Shown here: piece after piece, positions 25,152 to 33,485 of the stretch
Position numbering within the stretch: position 1 is the stretch's first letter
Layout: every line of letters starts with the position of its first letter
Source of the DNA: Leptolinea sp964420995
Lineage (GTDB): Bacteria; Chloroflexota; Anaerolineae; Anaerolineales; Anaerolineaceae
NCBI GenBank assembly: GCA_964420995.1
Contig: CAYQUX010000009.1
Coordinates: 79,135 to 143,134 of the forward strand
Direction: 5' to 3'
Length of the DNA: 64,000 nt
Made by a program: the position numbers and the translations under genes
The notes under the pieces: generated by a model
Told to the model about the DNA's origin: nothing
The model's input: only the letters and a program-made list of their open reading frames with translations
Database searches by the model: none

Positions 25152-25194
25152 GGGATGGGATTCTGGCAATTCACAGAGTCCCATCCCTTTTTTT
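25152..25194 (+). terminator. Terminator of the sortase-like gene
   Basis: A 9-bp stem GGGATGGGA/TCCCATCCC with an 18-nt loop and seven T residues. Confidence 0.88.
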
Positions 25195-25226
25195 GATTGG
25201 TATATGGTTCAACCGGCCTTACCTAC

Positions 25227-25232
25227 TATAAT
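25227..25232 (+). promoter_or_regulatory. -10 element of the purine operon
   Basis: TATAAT about 60 nt before the chosen purB start. The -35 side is weak. No purine riboswitch or other structured leader was seen between it and purB. Confidence 0.4.
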
Positions 25233-25294
25233 TACCCGCAGTAAATGACCCGGTGATGGCACCCGCGCGACCGGCGGATTGGAGGGAGATTCCT

Positions 25295-26683
25295 TTGGAA
25301 AATTTTGAGAATTATCTATCCCCATTTAGCTGGCGGTATGCCGGTGAGGAAATGCGATATATCTGGAGTGAAGCCCATAAACGTCGCCTGTGGCGGCGCA
25401 TCTGGGTGGCTCTGGCGCGCGTGCAATCGGAATTTGGCCTGGTAACCCCCGCGCAGGTGGAGGAACTGGCCGCGCATAAGGATGAGGTGGATATCCCGGC
25501 TGCGCTGAAATTGGAAGAAGAACTCCGGCATGACCTGATGGCCGAACTGAAAACCTTTGCCGCGCAGTGCCCAACTGCCGGTGGAATTATCCATCTTGGA
25601 GCTACCTCGATGGATATAGAGGATAACGCGGACGCTATTCGGCTGCGTCTGTCACTTGACCACATCATTAAATCACTTGGCGAGATATTGGTGGCGCTGG
25701 CGAACCGTTTGGACGAAACAGCCGACCTGCCGGTGATGGCGTTCACCCACCTGCAACCGGCGGAACCGTCAACCCTGGGGTACCGGCTTGCCATGTACGC
25801 CCAGGATCTGCTGGCTGATTGGACTTTCTTGAAACAGGTGCGCGATACAGTTCAGGGTAAGGGTTTCAAAGGCGCCGTCGGCACAGCAGCAGCTTATATT
25901 GACCTGATGGGTGAGGAGAATTACCGGCGGTTTGAATCCCGCCTCAGCGCCGAAGTGGAGCTGCCTTTCTATCCCGTCAGCACCCAGACGTATACCCGCA
26001 AGCAGGATTACACCGTGTTGAGCGCGTTGGCCGGGTTGGGGGAATCTCTTCACAAACTGGCTTTTGACTTTCGGTTGCTGCAATCGCCGACTATCGGGGA
26101 GATCAGTGAACCGTTTGGAAAAAAACAGGTTGGTTCTTCGGCTATGCCGTTCAAACGCAATCCCATCAACGCGGAAAAGATTAACTCGCTGACCCGCATG
26201 CTTTCCGTTTACCCGCAGGTGGCCTGGCAGAACGCGGCGGAATCCCTGCTGGAACGCACTCTGGATGACAGCGCCAACCGGCGCATGATTTTGCCGGAGG
26301 CTTTCCTTATTTGCGACGAACTTCTTTCCGTCCTGCTTAAACTGGTCAGTGGAATGGTGATCCATCGCGAGGGTATTAAGCGTAATCTTGACACGTACGC
26401 GCCTTTTGCCTGCACCGAGCGGGTGATGATGGCTGTCGCGCGCCGTGGGGGCGACAGGCAGGTTGTGCATGAAATCCTGCGTGAACACGCGCTGACCGCC
26501 TGGCAGGCTGTTCAAAACGGACAACCCAATCCATTGGTCTCACTGTTGAAATCAGACACGCGTCTCACGCGATATATCAGCCCTGAGGATATCGAACAAC
26601 TGGCGGATGTAACGTCATACACGGGCATCGCTGGTTCGGCGGCCAGGGAACTGGCGGAAAGAATTCGATCGCGAATTGGGTGA
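25295..26683 (+). CDS. purB: Adenylosuccinate lyase
   Basis: A 462-residue fumarase/aspartase superfamily enzyme. It releases fumarate from SAICAR and from adenylosuccinate, acting twice in purine synthesis. The signature SSAMPFKRNPINAEK is intact, as are TSMDIEDNADA and FTHLQPAEPSTLGYR with the general-acid His. I chose the TTG at 25295: GGAGGGAG lies 7 nt before it and the protein then begins MENFENYLSPFSWRY, like other family members. The in-frame GTG/ATG at 25253/25256 would add 13-14 unconserved residues and has no ribosome site. It is the first gene of the purine operon. Confidence 0.96.
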   Translation: MENFENYLSPFSWRYAGEEMRYIWSEAHKRRLWRRIWVALARVQSEFGLVTPAQVEELAAHKDEVDIPAALKLEEELRHDLMAELKTFAAQCPTAGGIIHLGATSMDIEDNADAIRLRLSLDHIIKSLGEILVALANRLDETADLPVMAFTHLQPAEPSTLGYRLAMYAQDLLADWTFLKQVRDTVQGKGFKGAVGTAAAYIDLMGEENYRRFESRLSAEVELPFYPVSTQTYTRKQDYTVLSALAGLGESLHKLAFDFRLLQSPTIGEISEPFGKKQVGSSAMPFKRNPINAEKINSLTRMLSVYPQVAWQNAAESLLERTLDDSANRRMILPEAFLICDELLSVLLKLVSGMVIHREGIKRNLDTYAPFACTERVMMAVARRGGDRQVVHEILREHALTAWQAVQNGQPNPLVSLLKSDTRLTRYISPEDIEQLADVTSYTGIAGSAARELAERIRSRIG

Positions 26684-26713
26684 TGCCCCGGCAAATAGAA
26701 TAGAAGATTTGCG

Positions 26714-26727
26714 ATGACAATTGTCAT
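26714..26727. promoter_or_regulatory. 14-bp perfect palindrome upstream of purL
   Basis: ATGACAATTGTCAT reads the same on both strands and lies in the gap between purB and purL. Twelve of its bases (ACAATTGTCATA with the following A) recur at 26783-26794. The pair brackets the region before the probable purL start and could be an operator or an RNA hairpin. Confidence 0.4.
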
Positions 26728-26782
26728 AAAAACCGTTGAGATTAGTCATGGTGTTTTCTGGACAAATATCAATGGCGGCATT

Positions 26783-26794
26783 ACAATTGTCATA
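26783..26794. promoter_or_regulatory. Second copy of the purL upstream element
   Basis: ACAATTGTCATA repeats the right-hand part of the palindrome at 26714, 69 nt further on in the same orientation. It contains the smaller palindrome ACAATTGT. It would lie inside the gene if purL started at 26736 or 26772, which is one reason to prefer a later start. Confidence 0.3.
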
Positions 26795-26822
26795 TCAAAC
26801 TACCGGTCGGGGGTATCTTTCG

Positions 26823-29762
26823 TTGGAAAGCTCTACACAGACATTCCGCTTTGTTATCAGTCCGAAAACAAAAAATGACCCCCGCTCTGCTGGGTATATG
26901 GCAGATATTCGCGCCCTGGGGTTGATGGGCATTTCAGAAATTCAATGTTGTGACCTGTACTTTATTCGCGGGGAACTTTCCGCCGAGCAAGCCGGGGAGT
27001 TTGCCAACCGGGTATTGCTTGATCCGGTCACCCATAATGTGGAGACAGACCCCATCGGACTGTCTGCCGGAACCCGTGAGGTGATCACCGAACTCACATC
27101 AGGGCAGGGGATGATCGACGTGGCGCTGCGCCCGGGCGTCACTGACCCCGTAGCCGAGCAGATCATCCGCGCCGCGACATTGATGGGTATTAAAAAAATA
27201 AACGCTGCCTCAACCGGGTTGCGTTTTTTTGTTAAAGGTGGGAATGTCACCGAAGCCCTGCTTCGCCAACTGGCGGAGCGTCTGTTGGTCAATCAGGTCA
27301 TCCAACGCTACGCGATTGGACCGATCACCCCGTCGTTTGCCGACACAGCCGGCGCGAGCGGGGATGTCGAGATCATCCGGCTTCGGGGATTGGATGCCGA
27401 CGCTCTGATGCGGGTTTCCACGCAGCGCAGGGCCGCCTTGAATCTGGAAGAGATGCGCGCCATTCAGACCTATTGCGACAGAGAACAGCGTGACCTGACC
27501 GATATGGAATTTGAAATGCTTGCCCAGACCTGGAGTGAGCATTGTGTGCATAAGACCTTCAAGGCGCAGGTAAATGTCGAACAGGATGGCGGAAATGACC
27601 ATGCCATACCCGCAACCTATGATCACCTTTTCAATCAAACCATCCGGGCGGCGACAAAAGAGATCAATGCCCCCTGGGTACGATCCGCGTTTAAAGAGAA
27701 CGCGGGTATCGTCGATTTCGACGATCAATTTGAACTGTCTTTTAAAGTGGAAACCCACAACCATCCCTCGGCCATTGAGCCGTTCGGCGGGGCAAATACC
27801 GGCATTGGCGGGGTGATCCGCGACGTGATTGGCGTATCGGCCAAACCGATTGCTTCCACGGACGTACTTTGTTTCGGCCCGCAGGATTTACGGCTTGAAG
27901 ACCTGCCGGAAGGCGTGCTGCATCCCCGCCGTATTGCTTCCGGTGTGGTGGCCGGAATTGAGGATTATGGAAACAAGATGGGTATTCCCACGGTCAACGG
28001 GGCGGTCTGGTATGACCCCGGTTACACCGCCAATCCGCTGGTATTCTGCGGGAGCGTTGGACTGGCCCCCCGCGGGTCAAACCCGCACGGTATTAAACCC
28101 GGCGACCGGATCATTCTGCTGGGCGGCAAGACCGGCCGCGACGGCCTGCGTGGGGCGACATTCTCGTCCATGGCCATGGATGCCCAGACAGGGGAGGTAT
28201 CAGGTGCCTCGGTGCAGATCGGCGCGCCTATTGTGGAAAAAGGACTGGTGGATGTGCTGATGCCCGCGCGCGACAGGGGACTGTACCATGCCATCACGGA
28301 TTGCGGCGCCGGCGGCCTGTCATCCGCCGTGGGAGAGATGGCCTCGGAATGCGGCGGGGATATTCAACTGGACGATGTGCCACTGAAATACCCCGGTCTG
28401 GTTCCCTGGGAGATCTGGCTTTCGGAGGCTCAGGAACGCATGGTTGTGGCGGTTCCGGCAGAGAACATTGCCAGTCTGAAAACTTTATGCGATTTATATG
28501 ACGTCGCGCTGACGGATATCGGCGAGTTCAACGCCAGCGGCCGCACGCGCGTCTTCTTTGGTGGAAAAGCAGTGCTGGATCTGGATAATGATTTCCTGCA
28601 CAACGGCCTGCCGCAGCGCCGCTATACTGCCACACTGCGTTCGCCATTGTTCAAACCGGGTTGGAAAAATCCGAACAACCGGAATATAAAAATTGATTTT
28701 AGTATGTGCCTTTTGAAACTGCTCGCGCACCCCAATATTGCATCAAAAGAACACATCATACGGGTTTACGACCATGAAGTTCAGGGCGGCACGGTGGTTA
28801 AACCCCTGTGCGGTGTGATGCGCGACGGCCCCTCGGATGGCTGCGTGATCAAACCGGCAGCGGGAAAAGGCAGGCAGGCATTTGTGCTTTCCGCGGGTGT
28901 TAACCCGGAATACGGCAAACAGGCTCCTTATGAAATGACCCAACTGGTGATGGATGAGGCCATTCGCAACACGGTGTCCTGCGGGGCTGACCCTGCCCGC
29001 ACGGCCGTTCTGGATAATTTTTGCTGGGGAGACCCGACCAGACCGGAGGTCATGGGTGATCTGGTGCTTTCCGCCCAGGCCTGTTATGACACGGCAAAAC
29101 GTTATGGCACACCATTCATCTCAGGCAAGGATTCTTTCAACAACGAATACCTCACTTCTGACGACCTGCGCCAGTCCATTCCTCCCACGTTGCTGATCTC
29201 AGCCCTGGGATGGATGCCGGATTGGGAAATGGCTGTAACCATGGATGTGAAACAGGCTGGCGATGGATTGTTCCTCGTGGGTGACTTCCAACCGGTCTTC
29301 GGGGGTAGTCATTTCAACCTGGCCAATCCAAAGGTGTCCGTGGAAGAAGGCGTTCCGGTATGCAGTCCGCGGAACCCTGAAGTGTATAAAGCTTTCCACG
29401 AGGCCGTGAAGGCGGGGCTGGTGAAAGCCTGTCACGATTTGAGTGAAGGCGGACTGGCGGTGACAGCCGCTGAAATGATGATCGCCGGACGCAGGGGAAT
29501 TACCCTCGATCTGGTTGACCCTGACGATCCAGTCCGTCAATTGTTTGGTGAGACGAGTGGATGCCTGCTGGTTGAAGTCTCGGGAGATCATCTGGCGGCC
29601 TTTCAACAGATATTTGAAAACCTTCCCTGCCGTCTGCTTGGGCATGTGGAGCAGGAACCGGTGTTGCGGGTAACGTCCAATGGAATTGACCTGCTCAAAA
29701 GTACGGTTCCTCGATTATTGGCTGCCTGGAAAGACGGCAACATTGAAACGGAGGCGGCATGA
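26823..29762 (+). CDS. purL: Phosphoribosylformylglycinamidine synthase with fused PurS-like repeats
   Basis: The large subunit of FGAM synthase, converting FGAR to FGAM with ATP and ammonia from PurQ. About 979 residues from the TTG at 26823. Residues 1-230 hold two PurS-like alpha/beta repeats (FRFVISPK and later IDVALRPGVTDPVAEQII), and the rest is the PurL core with TWSEHCVHKTF, FKVETHNHPSAIEPFGGANTGIGG, GDRIILLGGKTGRDG and TDCGAGGLSS. It is longer than Bacillus PurL (about 740) and shorter than E. coli PurL (about 1295, PurQ fused). The start is uncertain: in-frame TTG 26736, ATG 26748 and ATG 26772 would add residues that do not look conserved. The stop overlaps purQ by 4 nt. Confidence 0.94.
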   Translation: MESSTQTFRFVISPKTKNDPRSAGYMADIRALGLMGISEIQCCDLYFIRGELSAEQAGEFANRVLLDPVTHNVETDPIGLSAGTREVITELTSGQGMIDVALRPGVTDPVAEQIIRAATLMGIKKINAASTGLRFFVKGGNVTEALLRQLAERLLVNQVIQRYAIGPITPSFADTAGASGDVEIIRLRGLDADALMRVSTQRRAALNLEEMRAIQTYCDREQRDLTDMEFEMLAQTWSEHCVHKTFKAQVNVEQDGGNDHAIPATYDHLFNQTIRAATKEINAPWVRSAFKENAGIVDFDDQFELSFKVETHNHPSAIEPFGGANTGIGGVIRDVIGVSAKPIASTDVLCFGPQDLRLEDLPEGVLHPRRIASGVVAGIEDYGNKMGIPTVNGAVWYDPGYTANPLVFCGSVGLAPRGSNPHGIKPGDRIILLGGKTGRDGLRGATFSSMAMDAQTGEVSGASVQIGAPIVEKGLVDVLMPARDRGLYHAITDCGAGGLSSAVGEMASECGGDIQLDDVPLKYPGLVPWEIWLSEAQERMVVAVPAENIASLKTLCDLYDVALTDIGEFNASGRTRVFFGGKAVLDLDNDFLHNGLPQRRYTATLRSPLFKPGWKNPNNRNIKIDFSMCLLKLLAHPNIASKEHIIRVYDHEVQGGTVVKPLCGVMRDGPSDGCVIKPAAGKGRQAFVLSAGVNPEYGKQAPYEMTQLVMDEAIRNTVSCGADPARTAVLDNFCWGDPTRPEVMGDLVLSAQACYDTAKRYGTPFISGKDSFNNEYLTSDDLRQSIPPTLLISALGWMPDWEMAVTMDVKQAGDGLFLVGDFQPVFGGSHFNLANPKVSVEEGVPVCSPRNPEVYKAFHEAVKAGLVKACHDLSEGGLAVTAAEMMIAGRRGITLDLVDPDDPVRQLFGETSGCLLVEVSGDHLAAFQQIFENLPCRLLGHVEQEPVLRVTSNGIDLLKSTVPRLLAAWKDGNIETEAA

Positions 29763-30538
29763 AACCCAGAGCCATGATCCTCTTCGCCTCCGGCACGAAC
29801 CGGGATAATGACGCGGCAGCCGCCATTGAACTGGCCGGCGCGGCTCCTGAAATCTTCCCCATTCGCCACCTGTATGAAAACCGCCTGAACTGGGCCGACT
29901 ACCAGATGCTGGTTGTTCCCGGCGGTTTTTCGTACGCTGATGCGCTTGGGGCGGGGCGCCTGTTCGCCCTTGACCTTTCAACCTATTTTGCCGACCAGGT
30001 TCAGGCATTTCTGTCTGCCGGCAAACCGATCATCGGCATATGCAACGGATTTCAGGCGTTGGTAAAAGCCGGCATTCTGCCGGAAGCCCAACCCGACGGT
30101 GAACCGCCGAAGGCAACGCTGACCTTCAACCAGAGCAATCATTTTGAATGCCGGTGGGTCACTTTAAAGCCGGTCTCTCAAAAATGTATCTGGACGCAGG
30201 GACTGTCGGAATTGATCGATTGTCCGGTGGCACACGGCGAGGGGAATTTTCAGGTAGGCGTCACGGCTTACGCCGAAAACCTGTATTCCACCGATCAGGT
30301 CGCCCTGCTCTATGTTCACCCGGATGGCAGCCCGGCGCAGGGCGCGTACCCGCACAACCCCAACGGATCGGTGTTGGATATTGCCGGTTTATGCAATCCA
30401 CAGGGTAATGTGCTGGGATTGATGCCTCACCCTGAAAACAATGTGTTTCCTTTCCAGCCACCTGACCGGGCAAACCGCCAGAACTTTTCCGGCTTGCCGT
30501 TATTTATCAATGGTGTGCGCTTTGCCAGCGAACTATAA
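29759..30538 (+). CDS. purQ: FGAM synthase glutaminase subunit
   Basis: A 259-residue class I glutamine amidotransferase that supplies ammonia to PurL. The nucleophile elbow is IGICNGFQAL (Cys about 95), the oxyanion region VVPGGFSYADALGAG, and the catalytic pair lies in LMPHPENNVFPFQPPD. It is longer than Bacillus PurQ (227) and resembles the stand-alone or C-terminal domain type that contains SNHFECRWV and AHGEGNF. The ATG overlaps the purL stop (ATGA), giving the 1:1 coupling expected for a two-subunit enzyme. Confidence 0.95.
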   Translation: MKPRAMILFASGTNRDNDAAAAIELAGAAPEIFPIRHLYENRLNWADYQMLVVPGGFSYADALGAGRLFALDLSTYFADQVQAFLSAGKPIIGICNGFQALVKAGILPEAQPDGEPPKATLTFNQSNHFECRWVTLKPVSQKCIWTQGLSELIDCPVAHGEGNFQVGVTAYAENLYSTDQVALLYVHPDGSPAQGAYPHNPNGSVLDIAGLCNPQGNVLGLMPHPENNVFPFQPPDRANRQNFSGLPLFINGVRFASEL

Positions 30539-30552
30539 GTGAGGAGGAAGAT

Positions 30553-31530
30553 TTGCCCGTATCCGATATCGATATTCGAGCTTTGATACCCGGGGCGTAC
30601 TCGGCAAGTGATATTCCCCTGCCCGGACGACATTCCGGCAAGGTGCGCGACTGGTATTCCCTGCCTGATCGCAAGCGGCTGATCGTAACCACCGACCGAC
30701 TTTCCGCTTTTGACCGCAACCTGGCCGTTGTTCCATACAAAGGGCAATTGCTCAACGAACTGGCCGCTTTCTGGTTTGACCAGACGGCCGGGATCATCCC
30801 CAACCATATCCTCTCCATGCCGGATCCAAACGCGATTGAAGTGGTGGAAGTTACTCCATTCCCGGTGGAGGTGATTGTACGTGGATACATCACCGGGGTG
30901 ACTACTACAGCTTTATGGTATCGCTATTCCATGGGCGAGCGCAACATCTATGGATATGACTTTCCGGATGGTTTGAAAAAAAATCAACGATTGCCAGAAC
31001 CGATCATTACCCCTACCACGAAGGGCGGAATCACCGGTCATGATGAGCGCCTGACCTGTTCCGAGGTGGTGGACAGGGGCTATATGGACGCGCAAAGTTG
31101 GGATCAAATTCAGGCTGCCGCGCTATCCATGTTCCAGCTGGGTCAGGAGATTGCCAACCGGGCCGGTATCATTCTGGTGGATACCAAATACGAATTCGGG
31201 CGTGACGCCGATGGCCGTGTGTTGCTGATCGACGAGGTGCATACCCCGGATTCTTCCCGATTCTGGAAAAAAGACACCTACGAAGAACGCATGGCAGCCG
31301 GTGATGAACCGGAGAATTTCGATAAAGAATTCATCCGCCTGTACTACGCCGAAAAGGGCTACCGGGGTGACGGGGAACCCCCGGCGGTGGGAACCGAGCT
31401 CTGGGTGCAGACCTGCCGCCGCTATATGCAGATTTATGAAATGCTGACCGGCCGGGATTTTGAACCGGCTGACTACCCGGTTAACGCGCGGCTGCTCAAT
31501 AACCTGCGCCTGAGGGGTATGATCTCATGA
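30553..31530 (+). CDS. purC: SAICAR synthetase
   Basis: A 325-residue phosphoribosylaminoimidazole-succinocarboxamide synthase, joining aspartate to CAIR with ATP. The long form (yeast Ade1-like, about 300 residues) is recognisable from GKVRDWYSLPDRKRLIVTTD, LSAFDR, VVEVTPFPVEVIVRGYITG, ILVDTKYEFGRD and IDEVHTPDSSRFW. The start is TTG at 30553 with GGAGG 5 nt before it. Its last codon overlaps purE (ATGA). The purC-purE order and overlap mirror the fused PAICS enzyme of animals. Confidence 0.96.
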   Translation: MPVSDIDIRALIPGAYSASDIPLPGRHSGKVRDWYSLPDRKRLIVTTDRLSAFDRNLAVVPYKGQLLNELAAFWFDQTAGIIPNHILSMPDPNAIEVVEVTPFPVEVIVRGYITGVTTTALWYRYSMGERNIYGYDFPDGLKKNQRLPEPIITPTTKGGITGHDERLTCSEVVDRGYMDAQSWDQIQAAALSMFQLGQEIANRAGIILVDTKYEFGRDADGRVLLIDEVHTPDSSRFWKKDTYEERMAAGDEPENFDKEFIRLYYAEKGYRGDGEPPAVGTELWVQTCRRYMQIYEMLTGRDFEPADYPVNARLLNNLRLRGMIS

Positions 31531-32012
31531 AACCATTACTGGTGATCCTGATGGGATCCAAAGCAGACCTGGGGCACGCCGGGAAGATTGCTGAAGCGGC
31601 AAAACCATTCGGCATGGATGTTGAAATGCGTATTGGCTCCGCGCATAAGACGCCCGCTCTCGTTTTATCTATGCTGGCCGCCTATGAGGTTGATCCAAGA
31701 CCGAAAGTGTATGTCACCGTGGCGGGGCGCAGCAATGCATTGTCCGGTTTTGTGGATGGGGCCGTAGCCAGTCCGGTGATTGCCTGCCCACCATACTCTG
31801 AAAAATTCTCGGGTGCCGACTTGTACTCTTCGGTGAGCATGCCTTCCGGTATTGCCCCGGCGCTGGTGCTAGAGCCGGCCAACGCGGCTTTGCTGGCAGC
31901 CAAAATATTTGGACTGGCCAATCCGGGTGTGCGTGACGCGGTGAGTGCCTTACAAAAGGTGAATCAGGAATTGATCGCGGCGGATGACGCGGAGATTTGC
32001 ACGAAAAACTGA
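31527..32012 (+). CDS. purE: Class II AIR carboxylase (CO2-using PurE)
   Basis: A 161-residue PurE. The sequence follows the class II (animal PAICS-like) pattern: ILMGSKADLGHAGKIA, MRIGSAHKTPALVL, VTVAGRSNALSGFVDG, VIACPPYSEKF, LYSSVSMPSGIAP and AAKIFGLANPGVRD. Class I PurE instead carries GGAAHLPG in the middle block and needs PurK to make N5-CAIR. No purK lies in this otherwise near-complete operon, consistent with direct carboxylation of AIR by CO2. The ATG overlaps the purC stop by 4 nt. The class call rests on remembered family sequences. Confidence 0.93.
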   Translation: MKPLLVILMGSKADLGHAGKIAEAAKPFGMDVEMRIGSAHKTPALVLSMLAAYEVDPRPKVYVTVAGRSNALSGFVDGAVASPVIACPPYSEKFSGADLYSSVSMPSGIAPALVLEPANAALLAAKIFGLANPGVRDAVSALQKVNQELIAADDAEICTKN

Positions 32013-32048
32013 TGTAGACCGGGATTGGTCTGGAAGTGATGGCGGACG

Positions 32049-33467
32049 ATGAGAACAACAATGGATGAATCTCCCAGGGAAGAATGCGGTGTTCTGGGAA
32101 TTTTCGCGCCGCAGGAAGATGTGGCCCGTCTGGCGTACTTTGGCCTTTCCGCTCTGCAGCACCGCGGACAGGAAGCCGCCGGTCTCGCTGTCTCCGACGG
32201 GCAGACCATCCGGCTGCACAAGGATGTCGGTCTGGTCTCACAGGTTTTTGATCCCTTCAGTATTTCACTGATCAAAGGTGATTTCGCCATCGGGCACACC
32301 CGCTATTCCACCACCGGTTCATCTTCCGCGCGCAACGCGCAGCCCTTCCTTATTGACACACAATACGGACCCATTGCGCTGGCGCACAATGGAAATTTGG
32401 TCAACGCGCCGGAATTGCGCGACCACCTGATGCGCAAAGGCATCGGCCTGACCTCCACCTCCGATTCGGAGATTATGACCATGATGCTGGCCTGTTCGCA
32501 GGGGGATACCTGGTTTGAGCGCCTGAAGGATGCCATTCTTCACTGGCAGGGCGCCTTTTCTCTGGTGATCCTTACCCGCGACCAGGTATTTGCCGTGCGC
32601 GACCCGTGGGGATTCCACCCGTTGAACGTGGGCATGCTGCCCGGCGGGGGGCATGTGGCCGCGTCGGAAGTCGGCGCGCTGCGCACGCTGGGCTGCGAAG
32701 CCTACCGTGAGGTGCAGCCGGGAGAGATCATCGCGTTAAGCAACACCGCCATGACGTCCTTCCAGGCGATAAAACCATTGGAACGTACCGCCTGTTGCAC
32801 CTTTGAACACATCTATTTCTCGCGGCCGGATAATATTTTCAACGGGCAAAGTGTTCACGCCGTCAGGCAGCGCCTGGGCGCCAATCTGTTCAGGGAAGCC
32901 CCGGCGGAGGCGGATGTGGTCATTCCAGTTCCGGATTCGTCCATCCCGGCAGCCATCGGGTACACGAATGCCTCAGGTATTCCGTACAACGACGGATTCA
33001 TCAAAAACCGCTATATCGGCCGCACATTTATTGAACCGAGTGATTCCCAACGCAAGCTGGGAATCGCTCTTAAATACAACGTAATTCTGGAAAATCTGGT
33101 GAACAAACGGGTGGTGGTGATCGACGATTCGATCGTGCGCGGAAACACCACCGGCCCGCTGCTTCAGTTGTTGAAATCGGCGGGAGTCAAGGAAGTACAT
33201 CTGCGCATCACCTGTCCGCCCATCAAGCACCCCTGCTTCATGGGGATCGATATGGGTACCTATGACGAATTGATCGGTCACCGAATGACCGTACCAGAGA
33301 TCTGCGGGCATGTGGGAGCAGACAGCCTGGCCTACCTGTCGCTGGATGGCATGATGGAGGCCATAGGGCCATCGGACGGCTACTGCAATGCCTGTTTCAC
33401 GGGGGAGTATCCCCTGCCGGTCACAGAGGGATTAACCAAAATGGGGTTCGAACAATCCATTGGATAA
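32049..33467 (+). CDS. purF: Amidophosphoribosyltransferase
   Basis: A 472-residue enzyme catalysing the first committed step, PRPP plus glutamine to phosphoribosylamine. A 12-residue propeptide precedes Cys13 (EECGVLGIF), the N-terminal nucleophile of the glutaminase domain. The PRTase part has VVIDDSIVRGNTT, the PRPP loop. Four cysteines match the Fe-S cluster of the Bacillus-type enzyme: CTFEHIYF, HPCFMGIDM and the pair GYCNACFTGEYP. So it is the oxygen-sensitive, self-processed form. It starts 36 nt after purE. Confidence 0.97.
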   Translation: MRTTMDESPREECGVLGIFAPQEDVARLAYFGLSALQHRGQEAAGLAVSDGQTIRLHKDVGLVSQVFDPFSISLIKGDFAIGHTRYSTTGSSSARNAQPFLIDTQYGPIALAHNGNLVNAPELRDHLMRKGIGLTSTSDSEIMTMMLACSQGDTWFERLKDAILHWQGAFSLVILTRDQVFAVRDPWGFHPLNVGMLPGGGHVAASEVGALRTLGCEAYREVQPGEIIALSNTAMTSFQAIKPLERTACCTFEHIYFSRPDNIFNGQSVHAVRQRLGANLFREAPAEADVVIPVPDSSIPAAIGYTNASGIPYNDGFIKNRYIGRTFIEPSDSQRKLGIALKYNVILENLVNKRVVVIDDSIVRGNTTGPLLQLLKSAGVKEVHLRITCPPIKHPCFMGIDMGTYDELIGHRMTVPEICGHVGADSLAYLSLDGMMEAIGPSDGYCNACFTGEYPLPVTEGLTKMGFEQSIG

Positions 33468-33485
33468 CAAAGAAGGAGTTTCGCC

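Noticed and set aside
25769..26524. 251-codon open frame antisense to purB
   Set aside because: It lies fully inside the conserved purB gene, has no ribosome site, and its composition is that of a reverse-frame shadow.
26736..26822. Extended N-terminus of PurL
   Set aside because: The 29 extra residues show no family similarity, contain the second palindrome copy, and have no ribosome site at any of three possible starts.
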